Source of the DNA: Thiodiazotropha sp050305635
Lineage (GTDB): Bacteria; Pseudomonadota; Gammaproteobacteria; Chromatiales; Chromatiaceae
DNA: 64,000 nt
Direction: 5' to 3'
Assembly: GCA_050305635.1 (NCBI GenBank)
Contig: JBNLFS010000096.1
Span: forward strand, 34,632-98,631
Each line of letters opens with the position of its first letter. Position 1 is the stretch's first letter. The position numbers and the translations under genes are program-made. This document shows positions 43,891 through 51,561 of this stretch, piece by piece. Under the pieces are notes generated by a model. The model was not told where the DNA came from. It saw only the letters and a program-made list of their open reading frames with translations, and ran no database searches.

Positions 43891-43914
43891 GTTCCCGTAA
43901 GCCTTGATGTGTAC

Positions 43915-43948
43915 AAGCCGAGACGAGAAATCGTCTCGGCTTTTTTTT
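43915..43948 (+). terminator. Intrinsic terminator of the cellulase gene
   Basis: AAGCCGAGACGA-GAAA-TCGTCTCGGCTT is a perfect 12-bp stem followed by eight T residues, 25 bp after the stop. Confidence 0.92.
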
Positions 43949-44029
43949 GGAATACGGTTTGGAAAATAGGTTCTAAACTCTGAAAGCGATTCTTCATTAA
44001 GCAATACATTTTCAGCCCAGGAGGTGACC

Positions 44030-45115
44030 ATGGTCAGTTTGTTCGATCCACTACAGGCCGGAGATTTGTTTCTGCCCAATCGTATCGTCATGGCGCCCCT
44101 GACCCGCAACCGCTCCCCGGGTCTCAAACCCGGTTCCCTGAGCGTCGAATATTATCGCCAGAGAGCCAGTGCCGGCCTGATCATCACCGAGGCGAGCCAG
44201 ATCTCTCCGATGGGGCAGGGCTACCTGGACACCCCGGGGATCTACAGCGACGAGCAGACTGCCGCCTGGCGGACGGTGACGGATGCGGTGCATGCCGAGG
44301 GCGGCCGCATCGTGATTCAGCTCTGGCACGTGGGGCGCATCTCCCATACCTCCCTATTGCCCGGTGGCGCCTCGCCGGTGTCCTCTACCGACCGGGCCGC
44401 CCAGACCCTGACCTTCACCCAGGCTGGCTTCGAACCGGTCTCCACGCCCCGGGCCTTGCGCGATGAAGAGCTGCCCGGTCTGGTTGCGGATTATGCGCAC
44501 GCGGCTCGCTGCGCCATGGCCGCCGGATTCGACGGGGTCGAGGTGCACTCGGCCAACACGTACCTGCTCGAGCAATTCCTGAGGGATAGTATTAATGATC
44601 GCAGCGGCCCCTACGGCGGTTCGATCCCGAACCGGGCGCGTCTGCTGCTCGAGGTGATGCGGGCTGTTTGTGAAGCCATCGGCGCCGGTCGGGTCGGAAT
44701 TCGGCTCAGCCCGATGACTCGGTTTGGCGGCTCCAGCGAACTGGACAGCGACCCGCAGGCGCTGTACGGCTACGTGGTGGATCAACTGGCGCCCATGGGG
44801 CTCGCCTATCTGCATGTCATCGAAGGTGAAACCGGTGGTGACCGGGTGCCGGACAACGCCCCCGCATTCGACTATGGGGCCTTGCACAGGGCATTTCCCG
44901 GAGCCTGGATGGTCAATAACGGCTACGACCGGGAGGCGTCGTTGCAGGTGGTGGCTTCGGGGGCGGCCGACCTCGTGGCGTTTGGACGCGCTTATATTGC
45001 CAATCCGGATCTGCTACGCCGCTTGCGTGAGGATGCGCCGCTCAATCCGCTGCGCGCGGAGCTGCTCTACGGAGGCGGCGCCGAAGGTTACACGGACTAC
45101 CCGTTCCTGGATTGA
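44030..45115 (+). CDS. Old Yellow Enzyme-family alkene reductase (NemA-like)
   Basis: 361 residues from the ATG at 44030; AGGAGG lies at 44019-44024, five bases before it, so the longer GTG start is rejected. FMN and substrate features are NRIVMAPLTRNRS, QLWHVGRISH and EVHSANTYLLEQFLRDSINDR (the usual H-x-x-N pair). Old Yellow Enzymes reduce activated C=C bonds, N-ethylmaleimide or nitro compounds with NAD(P)H in the cytoplasm. It is transcribed alone, 140 bp after the cellulase stop and beyond its terminator, and is convergent with the TorD-like gene. Confidence 0.93.
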   Translation: MVSLFDPLQAGDLFLPNRIVMAPLTRNRSPGLKPGSLSVEYYRQRASAGLIITEASQISPMGQGYLDTPGIYSDEQTAAWRTVTDAVHAEGGRIVIQLWHVGRISHTSLLPGGASPVSSTDRAAQTLTFTQAGFEPVSTPRALRDEELPGLVADYAHAARCAMAAGFDGVEVHSANTYLLEQFLRDSINDRSGPYGGSIPNRARLLLEVMRAVCEAIGAGRVGIRLSPMTRFGGSSELDSDPQALYGYVVDQLAPMGLAYLHVIEGETGGDRVPDNAPAFDYGALHRAFPGAWMVNNGYDREASLQVVASGAADLVAFGRAYIANPDLLRRLREDAPLNPLRAELLYGGGAEGYTDYPFLD

Positions 45116-45126
45116 AGTCGGCGGCT

Positions 45127-45660
45127 TCAGGCGGGCGCCAGTTCACGCTCCATGGCCGTGGCCAGCAGGCTCAATTGCCCGCCCCACAGGCGATAGATCA
45201 ACAGGCGGCTGTGCTCGCACAGGTCTGCGACAAATCCCGGCAGCCAGCCCAGCAGGTGATCCCGCCACAGACGTTCCCGCCAGGCCCGGGCCTCGGGGGC
45301 CTGGGATTCATCCAGGTAGGCGGCGAATTGCAGCTGGGTGCCGAGAAAGTCTGCGGCTACCCCCTCCGCATCCAGGCCGGCATCCCGGTAGAGGGTTCGG
45401 AGCCGCTGTACGACCGGTCCTTCCATGATCTGATCCCGGTACACCGATTCGAAAGGCGGTGCGACGGTCCGGGGGCGTCCGTTGAGGAACAGCCGGGAAA
45501 ACTCCGCCTGCCATTCCGCCAATGCTGTGTTGGCCAGCTCCTCGAGGCCGAGGGCCAGCCAGGGGTGGTGGTGGACCAGGTTGTTCAGCCGACTCAGGGA
45601 ATCAACTCCGGGCCGGCTGAGCATCAGGTGGTGTATCTGCAACTGTGAGGTTTGGCTCAT
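45127..45660 (-). CDS. TorD/DmsD-family molybdoenzyme chaperone-like protein
   Basis: 177 residues, all-helical. It has the TorD/DmsD/NarJ-type pattern of a Pro-Pro-Phe-Glu-Ser motif, TVAPPFESVYRD, then GLDAEGVAADFLGTQLQFAAYL and the Asp-His pair RLWRDHLLGWLPGF. Such chaperones hold Tat-dependent molybdoenzyme precursors until the cofactor is loaded. No molybdoenzyme, Tat substrate or NapA-type gene is in the window, so it is an orphan here. It lies 11 bp from the convergent OYE gene. Confidence 0.7.
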   Translation of the reverse strand: MSQTSQLQIHHLMLSRPGVDSLSRLNNLVHHHPWLALGLEELANTALAEWQAEFSRLFLNGRPRTVAPPFESVYRDQIMEGPVVQRLRTLYRDAGLDAEGVAADFLGTQLQFAAYLDESQAPEARAWRERLWRDHLLGWLPGFVADLCEHSRLLIYRLWGGQLSLLATAMERELAPA

Positions 45661-46034
45661 TTTTTATTTCCTGGCAGGGGCTGAGACTCAGCAGCGCCCG
45701 TGATGCACTGTCCGATGGGCGATGTTTTGCGGGGTCTGTGTGCGGCAAGATCAGATTCCCGCGGGAGAGTTCAGTGTCCTGAAGTATCGTGCCATGGCCA
45801 GGCCTGGGAATTTCCGCTCCATGGGAGGCGCTCCTGCATGATCGATATGTGCCACGATTCCGGATCGGGCTTGATGGTTGTCGATGTCCCGTACTATGGA
45901 CTGGGAGGCTGAAATATCAGGGGGGGTGCGGTGGTGTGTCCACTGCTAAATGGAGGTGGGTTGATATGGATCAAGTGGACCGGTGTCCAGCCGGTCTCGA
46001 CGTTTAGTAACGAAGTGATTCTCGTTGGCAGCAC
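45661..46034. other. Intergenic spacer, no gene seen
   Basis: About 370 bp between the TorD-like gene and the end of the duplicated-domain lipoprotein. Short frames are not supported. No hairpin terminator stands out. Confidence 0.4.
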
Positions 46035-48518
46035 TCAATCGCTGGGTGTTGCGTAGAGTGTGTAATCGATGGTCTTGATAAGGTCGATGCGGCGAACCTG
46101 GCCCATATCCGGGACGTCGACCATTTCTTCATCGTAGGGATCGCGGTTGCCGAAGTCGCGTACGGAGATGTCCTTGACCGCGAAATACAGCTTCGTACCG
46201 AGCTGCAAGCGAGCCTCGTCTTCGGGTTGCAGGCGTAGCTGCGCCCAGATCTGATTGTAGCCCCTGTTGGGTTTTTTGATCTGATTGGCCACCGCCGTGG
46301 TGTAGGTAAAGCCGACATCCGCGTTGGGTACGATGATGGCAGGCGTCGCGGCGGCGTAGGAGGCGTTGCTGATCGGAGAAAAGGCGTACCTCACTTCATA
46401 GAGCGCGTTGCAGGTGAGGCAGCGGTACTTATCGTTGAACGAGATGTCGAAGAGGTGCGTCGCGGGGCCGTAGCCAACGCCGATGTTGGCGATGGTTTCA
46501 TCGTTTTCCGGCTGTGTCTCGACATAGAGCTCGACCTGATCCATGTACATGATCGCTGGCGATGATGGGGGAAGCACGCCGGTGAATGCAAACTTGACTG
46601 TGCGTGCGAAGTAGGCCTGAGGATCCCCTGGTGCATCGAATCCTCCGGCGCGATATTGCGAATACGGACTTGGATCGCCACTGTTGTTGTGCAGTGGGTG
46701 GGCGTCAAAGAGGATATGTGTCCAACCGCCGAGCGGGATGTTGGAGACGTAGTGATAGTAGTGATCTCCGCCCCCGTTATCGATGAATGGATAGTAGGAA
46801 AACGTGATGTCGGGGCGATTCGAGGTGCTCTGGACGATGCCTGCGGGCTGCCTGATCCAAACGCTCAGGCGGTTGGCGTCCTGCATTTCGTCGATGGTAT
46901 TGGTCTGGCTTCCGGAATTCACGTAGCAGTAGAAAGAACCGGGGACATCGTGCGCGGCAATGGGGTCTTGGCCGGTGTCGACATATCCGTCGTACTGTTC
47001 CTTGTAGCGTACCTCCAGGCCCGCATAGGCAACCGAGCCAAGGTCATCGTAAGCCCCTCCGGTGGCGACAAAACGAAAAGCCCCGCTCCCTGAGATACTG
47101 ACCGCGTTGGTCACGTCGGCGTATCCGTAGCGCAGCCAGCCCATGTGGTCGGAATTGTAGCCGTTGTAGTAGGGATAAAACTGGCGATTGATACCGCGCG
47201 CATCAGCGGTCGACAGAAATCCCCCTGCGTTCAACATGTAGCCCACCGGATCTTGTACCGGGCTGTGGTAGGTCCAGCCGGAAAAGCCGTCGTAGACGTT
47301 GCCGTTGGTTGTATCGAACCCGAGCAGCACATGCCGCAGCGCCGGTTCCTCGGCACCCTCGCCCGGACAGGTCAGGTCGGTGCCGCTGCAGTTCTGATCG
47401 ATTCCATCGCCGCAGATTTCTACGGCACCCGGATGAATCTGCTCATTCGTATCGTCACAATCGGTGTTGGCGGACACATAGCCTTCTGGCGCCTCGCAGG
47501 CCTGAGTCGTGGTCAGGGCATTACCGTAATGGTCGCCATCCGTGTCTTCATAGAAGGTCAATGAGTCCGCCTCACTGCAATCGCCGTCAGCGGTTGCTGA
47601 AACGGTGATACGTACCCGGGCGGAGTTGGAGACGAGGCCGTCGTTATCGGCAATGGTGTAGCTGAAACTGTCCTGTCCGCTGAACTCGGACAACGGAGTG
47701 TAGGTGACAACGCCGTTCTCGATGTGCTCGATCGATCCGTTCACCGGTTGCGCGGTAATGTTCACTGAGGACAAATCGAGGCTGCCGTTGTCCGTATCAT
47801 TGGCGGCGACATGGATTTGCACGGAGACTCCGGCGCTTGTCGCGGCTTCATCGTCAAGCGCATTGGGCGCGTTGGCGGTAGTGCAAATCAAGTCCGCGCC
47901 GCTGCAGTTTTGATCGATGCTGTCCCCGCAGATTTCAACGGCGCCGGGGTGGATGGCGGCATTGGTATCATCGCAATCGGAATTGCCGGCTACATAGCCT
48001 TGCGGCGCCTCGCAGGCTTGCAGGGTGACTTGAGGATTGCCGTAACGGTCGCCATCCGCATCTTCGAAGAAGGTCAGTCGGCCTGCCTCGCCGCAGTCGT
48101 TGTTGACGGTACTTGAAACCGTGATGCTCACCCAGGCCGGGTCTGAGACATGGCCGTCATTGTCGGCAATGGTGTAACTGAAGCGATCCGATCCGCTAAA
48201 CCCCCTCCCGGGCGTATAGGTTATGAGTGCGTTTTCGATGGAATCGATCGTACCGTTTGCCGGTTGCGAGGCGATACTGACAGAGGTTAAATCCAGACTG
48301 CCATCGTCGGAATCGTTGGCGGCGACAGGGATCGTCACGGAGACACCGGCGATTGTCGATGCCTGATCGTCAACGGCACTGGGAGCGGTGGGCGACGACT
48401 GATGGTCGTCGGATGAACTGTTTTCCTCAGAAGAACCTGTTTCCCCACAGGCGACACACAGCATCAAAATGAGCGACAACGGAAAAAACGAAAAAACTCT
48501 GCGTTTCAGCCCAAACAT
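46035..48518 (-). CDS. Lipoprotein with duplicated Ig-like/metal-binding-motif modules
   Basis: 827 residues from the ATG at 48518, with GGAAGGGG just ahead; an upstream start at 48569 has no signal peptide. The lipobox is LCVAC (Cys24), followed by a Ser/Glu linker. Two tandem modules follow (about 50-215 and 220-385), each a cadherin-like Ig domain (GFSGSDRFSYTIADNDG, EFSGQDSFSYTIADNDG) plus a MopRAM/putative-metal-binding motif (FFEDADGDRYGNP with DCDDTNAAIHPGAVEICGD, then FYEDTDGDHYGNA with DCDDTNEQIHPGAVEICGD). The C-terminal 430 residues look like a beta-rich, aromatic carbohydrate-binding-like region but I do not recognise it. Surface exposure at the outer membrane is inferred. Confidence 0.8.
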   Translation of the reverse strand: MFGLKRRVFSFFPLSLILMLCVACGETGSSEENSSSDDHQSSPTAPSAVDDQASTIAGVSVTIPVAANDSDDGSLDLTSVSIASQPANGTIDSIENALITYTPGRGFSGSDRFSYTIADNDGHVSDPAWVSITVSSTVNNDCGEAGRLTFFEDADGDRYGNPQVTLQACEAPQGYVAGNSDCDDTNAAIHPGAVEICGDSIDQNCSGADLICTTANAPNALDDEAATSAGVSVQIHVAANDTDNGSLDLSSVNITAQPVNGSIEHIENGVVTYTPLSEFSGQDSFSYTIADNDGLVSNSARVRITVSATADGDCSEADSLTFYEDTDGDHYGNALTTTQACEAPEGYVSANTDCDDTNEQIHPGAVEICGDGIDQNCSGTDLTCPGEGAEEPALRHVLLGFDTTNGNVYDGFSGWTYHSPVQDPVGYMLNAGGFLSTADARGINRQFYPYYNGYNSDHMGWLRYGYADVTNAVSISGSGAFRFVATGGAYDDLGSVAYAGLEVRYKEQYDGYVDTGQDPIAAHDVPGSFYCYVNSGSQTNTIDEMQDANRLSVWIRQPAGIVQSTSNRPDITFSYYPFIDNGGGDHYYHYVSNIPLGGWTHILFDAHPLHNNSGDPSPYSQYRAGGFDAPGDPQAYFARTVKFAFTGVLPPSSPAIMYMDQVELYVETQPENDETIANIGVGYGPATHLFDISFNDKYRCLTCNALYEVRYAFSPISNASYAAATPAIIVPNADVGFTYTTAVANQIKKPNRGYNQIWAQLRLQPEDEARLQLGTKLYFAVKDISVRDFGNRDPYDEEMVDVPDMGQVRRIDLIKTIDYTLYATPSD

Positions 48519-49024
48519 CGAACCCCTTCCTGTCGGCTGGCCAATTGACGAACAATTATCGCCAGACACTCCTAATCTCTGCCTGAGCGAGTTAAATACC
48601 TGGGATTATTTTTGCGGTAAAGCGATTCGGTTTTTTCAATAATCAAAAATGCGATATCTGTTACATAAACGGCGTTTATATGAATCGCTGCTTGTGTCGT
48701 CTGGCGGTGTGCAAGACGGATTCGGAAGGGTGCGCTGACTGATTCAAATCCGGTTTACCCACGCCGAGGAATTCGATCGCGTCCGTGTTACGGTCTTGCC
48801 CGTGAATCACCTTGTTTGACCGGTTTCGTCACGCCTAGTGAAGCGCAGTCATTGATTCTCCCCCTGACCGATGGCCGCTCCTGGAACCGCTGCACCTTCC
48901 GCGAGATTTACACGACACCCGAGCGAGAAACGCTTCCGGCCTCAGAGCGAAGCGGAGGTGTTGGCGGGCATACGCCGCTGCGTCGATTTGTGGGATTAGG
49001 ATATCAAACATCCGGAGGCCTGGA
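48519..49024. other. Long spacer upstream of the duplicated lipoprotein gene
   Basis: About 500 bp without a supported gene. Short overlapping open frames near 48816-49046 do not have signal or start support. AT-rich sequence near 48600-48690 is the likely promoter region for the lipoprotein. Confidence 0.45.
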
Positions 49025-49432
49025 TTACTTCCGCTTTTCAATTTGACACTCCGGTATTGAGCGCTCTTCTACATCCAGCCCCAATTCCTTCAATTCGCTG
49101 GCATCGAATACCCGTGAACGGGTGTGAAAGGCCTTGCCTTCCGGTCCTTCCAGTGAAAATGTGCCTCCGACTCCTTCAATGACATCGATAATCAGCTGGG
49201 TGTGCTTCCAGTACTGGTACTGGGATTTGCTCATATAGAAAGGACAGCCTCCGATGTCACCCAGGTATTCATCCTGGGGCCCGATGGTGAGTTCACCGGG
49301 AAGAAAACAGTTGGCGGCGCTGTTATCGCAACACCCGCCCGATTGGTGGAAGAACAGTCCGTCGCCGTGTTTCTGTTTCAGTAATTCAATCAGATCGAGT
49401 GCTGCTTCTGTGGCGATTACCTTGTCGATCAT
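49025..49432 (-). CDS. DUF779 domain-containing protein
   Basis: 135 residues from the ATG at 49432; the longer frame is rejected. DUF779 features are HQSGGCCDNSAANCFLPGEL, GGCPFYMSKSQYQYWKHTQLIIDV and a region ending GKAFHTRSRVF. This family is commonly next to acetaldehyde or aldehyde dehydrogenase genes, as here. The role is unproven, but a cofactor-binding or redox function has been suggested by the conserved cysteine cluster. It is separated from the upstream aldehyde dehydrogenase by a terminator and a repeat pair. Confidence 0.9.
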   Translation of the reverse strand: MIDKVIATEAALDLIELLKQKHGDGLFFHQSGGCCDNSAANCFLPGELTIGPQDEYLGDIGGCPFYMSKSQYQYWKHTQLIIDVIEGVGGTFSLEGPEGKAFHTRSRVFDASELKELGLDVEERSIPECQIEKRK

Positions 49433-49550
49433 GTCCGTCTCCAATATTTGCGGTATGGCGATCCTTCCCGCGCAGGGCGCCAATTTAGCCTTCGCCCGAG
49501 TGGCGTAGGCCATCCGGGATCACACCAAGTGTGAATTCCAGAAATCAACT

Positions 49551-49655
49551 CATTCCCACGCTCTGCGTGGGAATGCCTACTAAGCCTGTTGTGACGATCA
49601 GTCTTGCGGGGTGATCCGCGCCCCGGTCTGCGTTCCCACGCGGAGCGTGGGAACG
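49551..49655. repeat. Pair of TTCCCACGC-type palindromes
   Basis: CATTCCCACGCTCTGCGTGGGAATG (49551-49575; written here by halves, CATTCCCACG and CGTGGGAATG) and the related CGTTCCCACG/CGTGGGAACG palindrome (49631-49655) lie 55 bp apart. They match a widespread intergenic repeat type in bacteria. No gene is contained. Confidence 0.7.
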
Positions 49656-49660
49656 AGAAA

Positions 49661-49688
49661 ATAAAGCGGGACGGTTACCCGTCCCGCT
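49661..49688 (-). terminator. Intrinsic terminator of the aldehyde dehydrogenase gene
   Basis: On the minus strand AGCGGGACGG-GTAA-CCGTCCCGCT is followed by TTATTTTCTC, about 70 bp after the stop. It separates the dehydrogenase from the DUF779 gene. Confidence 0.8.
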
Positions 49689-49758
49689 GATTTCCTAAAG
49701 CAGTATAGGACACTACACTAGCCTTAACCTCATGGTTCACCCAGGTGAACGACTAGGA

Positions 49759-51279
49759 TCAGAAGAAACCGAGTTTCTCTTCGCTGTAACTGACCAGCAG
49801 ATTTTTGGTTTGCTGATAGTGGTCCAGCATGATCTTGTGGGTTTCACGGCCAATGCCTGATTCCTTGTAGCCACCGAAGGCGGCATGAGCGGGGTAGGCG
49901 TGGTAGCAATTGGTCCAGACCCGCCCGGCCTTGATGGCGCGGCCCATACGGTAGGCCACATTGCCATTCCGGGACCAGACGCCGGCGCCGAGGCCGTAGA
50001 GCGTGTCGTTGGCGATCTCCAGGGCTTCCGCCTCGTCCTTAAAGGTGGTGACCGCCAGAACCGGGCCGAAGATCTCCTCTTGGAAGATGCGCATTTTGTT
50101 ATGGCCCTTGAACAGGGTGGGTTGCACATAGTAACCGCCACCCAGTTCACCCTCCAGTTGCGCCTGCTGGCCGCCGATGAGGCATTCGGCGCCTTCATCC
50201 TTTCCGAGTTGCAGATAGGAGAGGATCTTGGTGAGTTGCTCCTTCGAGGCCTGGGCGCCCATCATGGTGTCGGTATCGAGGGGGCTGCCTTGTTTGATGG
50301 CGGCGACACGCTTGAGTACCCGTTCCATGAACGCGTCGTAGATGGATTCCTGGATCAGGGCGCGACTGGGGCAGGTACAGACCTCGCCCTGGTTAAACGC
50401 GAACAGCACCAGGCCTTCAATCGCTTTGTCGAGGAAGCTGTCATCCTTATCCATCACATCGGCAAAGAAGATATTGGGGGATTTGCCACCCAATTCCAAA
50501 GTGGCTGGGATCAGGTTATTGGCAGCGGCCTGGGCGATCACCCGGCCGGTTGTGGTTGAGCCGGTGAAGGCAATCTTGGCAATGCGCTTGCTCTGCGCAA
50601 GGGGCATCCCCGCTTCGCGCCCCAGGCCGTTGACAATATTGAGGACCCCGGGGGGCAACAGGTCAGCGATGAGTTCCATCAGGATCAAGATCGAAATCGG
50701 CGTCGATTCGGCGGGTTTGAGCACCACGCAGTTACCGGCACCCAGGGCTGGGGCCAATTTCCACGCCGCCATCAGGATTGGAAAGTTCCACGGAATGATT
50801 TGACCGACCACGCCCAGGGGCTCATGAATATGGTAAGCCATGGTGTTTTCATCGATCTCACTGATACCGCCTTCCTGCGCGCGCAGCGCTCCTGCGAAAT
50901 ATCGAAAGTGATCGGAGGACAGGGGCAGGTCAGCGGCCAGGGTTTCGCGGATCGGTTTTCCGTTATCCACGGTCTCGGCATAGGCGAGCAGCTCCAGATT
51001 CGCATCGATTCGATCGGCGATTTTGAGCAGAATATTGGAACGCTCGGTGGTGGACGTTTTACCCCAGGCATCGGCGGCGGCGTGGGCGGCGTCCAATGCC
51101 CGTTCAATATCCTCAGCGCTTGAACGGGCTGCCTGTGTGTACACTTCACCGGTGATGGGCGTTACGACATCCATATACGCTCCCTTGGCGGGGGCGATCC
51201 ACTCTCCACCGATGAAGTTGTCGTAACGGTCTTTAAAAGTGATTTTGGCATCGGCTGTGCCGGGAGCTCCATAGATCAT
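49759..51279 (-). CDS. Aldehyde dehydrogenase (ExaC/acetaldehyde type)
   Basis: 506 residues. Active residues are in LELGGKSPNIFF (Glu262) and NQGEVCTCPSR (Cys301), which is the characteristic run of ExaC/AldB-type acetaldehyde dehydrogenases. The NAD(P)-binding segment IAFTGSTTTGRVI is intact. It oxidises acetaldehyde or related aldehydes in the cytoplasm. It is divergent from an AcoR-type activator, with a -24/-12-like sequence upstream and a terminator downstream. The DUF779 gene follows. Confidence 0.94.
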   Translation of the reverse strand: MIYGAPGTADAKITFKDRYDNFIGGEWIAPAKGAYMDVVTPITGEVYTQAARSSAEDIERALDAAHAAADAWGKTSTTERSNILLKIADRIDANLELLAYAETVDNGKPIRETLAADLPLSSDHFRYFAGALRAQEGGISEIDENTMAYHIHEPLGVVGQIIPWNFPILMAAWKLAPALGAGNCVVLKPAESTPISILILMELIADLLPPGVLNIVNGLGREAGMPLAQSKRIAKIAFTGSTTTGRVIAQAAANNLIPATLELGGKSPNIFFADVMDKDDSFLDKAIEGLVLFAFNQGEVCTCPSRALIQESIYDAFMERVLKRVAAIKQGSPLDTDTMMGAQASKEQLTKILSYLQLGKDEGAECLIGGQQAQLEGELGGGYYVQPTLFKGHNKMRIFQEEIFGPVLAVTTFKDEAEALEIANDTLYGLGAGVWSRNGNVAYRMGRAIKAGRVWTNCYHAYPAHAAFGGYKESGIGRETHKIMLDHYQQTKNLLVSYSEEKLGFF

Positions 51280-51348
51280 GGTTTTCCTCCAGTCTTAATG
51301 TTGGTGTTATGCGTTGCGGCCCGCCATGTGCAGCCGTCCGATCATATT

Positions 51349-51364
51349 GACAAGATGCATGCCA
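51349..51364 (-). promoter_or_regulatory. Candidate sigma-54 promoter for the aldehyde dehydrogenase
   Basis: On the minus strand TGGCATGCATCTTGTC matches TGGCAC-N5-TTGCW at nearly every position: GG at -24 and G at -12, with GT instead of GC at -12, 10 bases apart. It is 70-85 bp before the ALDH start. A divergent sigma-54 activator gene supports it. Confidence 0.6.
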
Positions 51365-51459
51365 TTTCGGGTGAGGAAAAAATATCTAATAATTACATTG
51401 TGTTATGTAGATTCTGCGGTGTGGAAGCGGTGACTTGAAACGTTCCGGAATACAACACC

Positions 51460-51476
51460 TGTCTCATTATGTGACA
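51460..51476. promoter_or_regulatory. Candidate enhancer site for the AcoR-type activator
   Basis: TGTCTCATTATGTGACA is an interrupted palindrome of the form TGTC-N-CAT-N-ATG-N-GACA, about 100 bp upstream of the sigma-54 promoter, as enhancer-binding sites usually are. A shorter palindrome, TACAT-N6-ATGTA, lies at 51394-51409. Confidence 0.45.
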
Positions 51477-51561
51477 CCCGGGATGGGATGGAGCGGTTGC
51501 GTCGGAAGGGTAACGACCTATACTGAACAATTCGATCATTGCCCAAGTAGAGGAATGTTGC

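Noticed and set aside
48816..49046. Small frames in the spacer before the DUF779 gene
   Set aside because: No Shine-Dalgarno support, no signal or family pattern, and they overlap in opposite directions.
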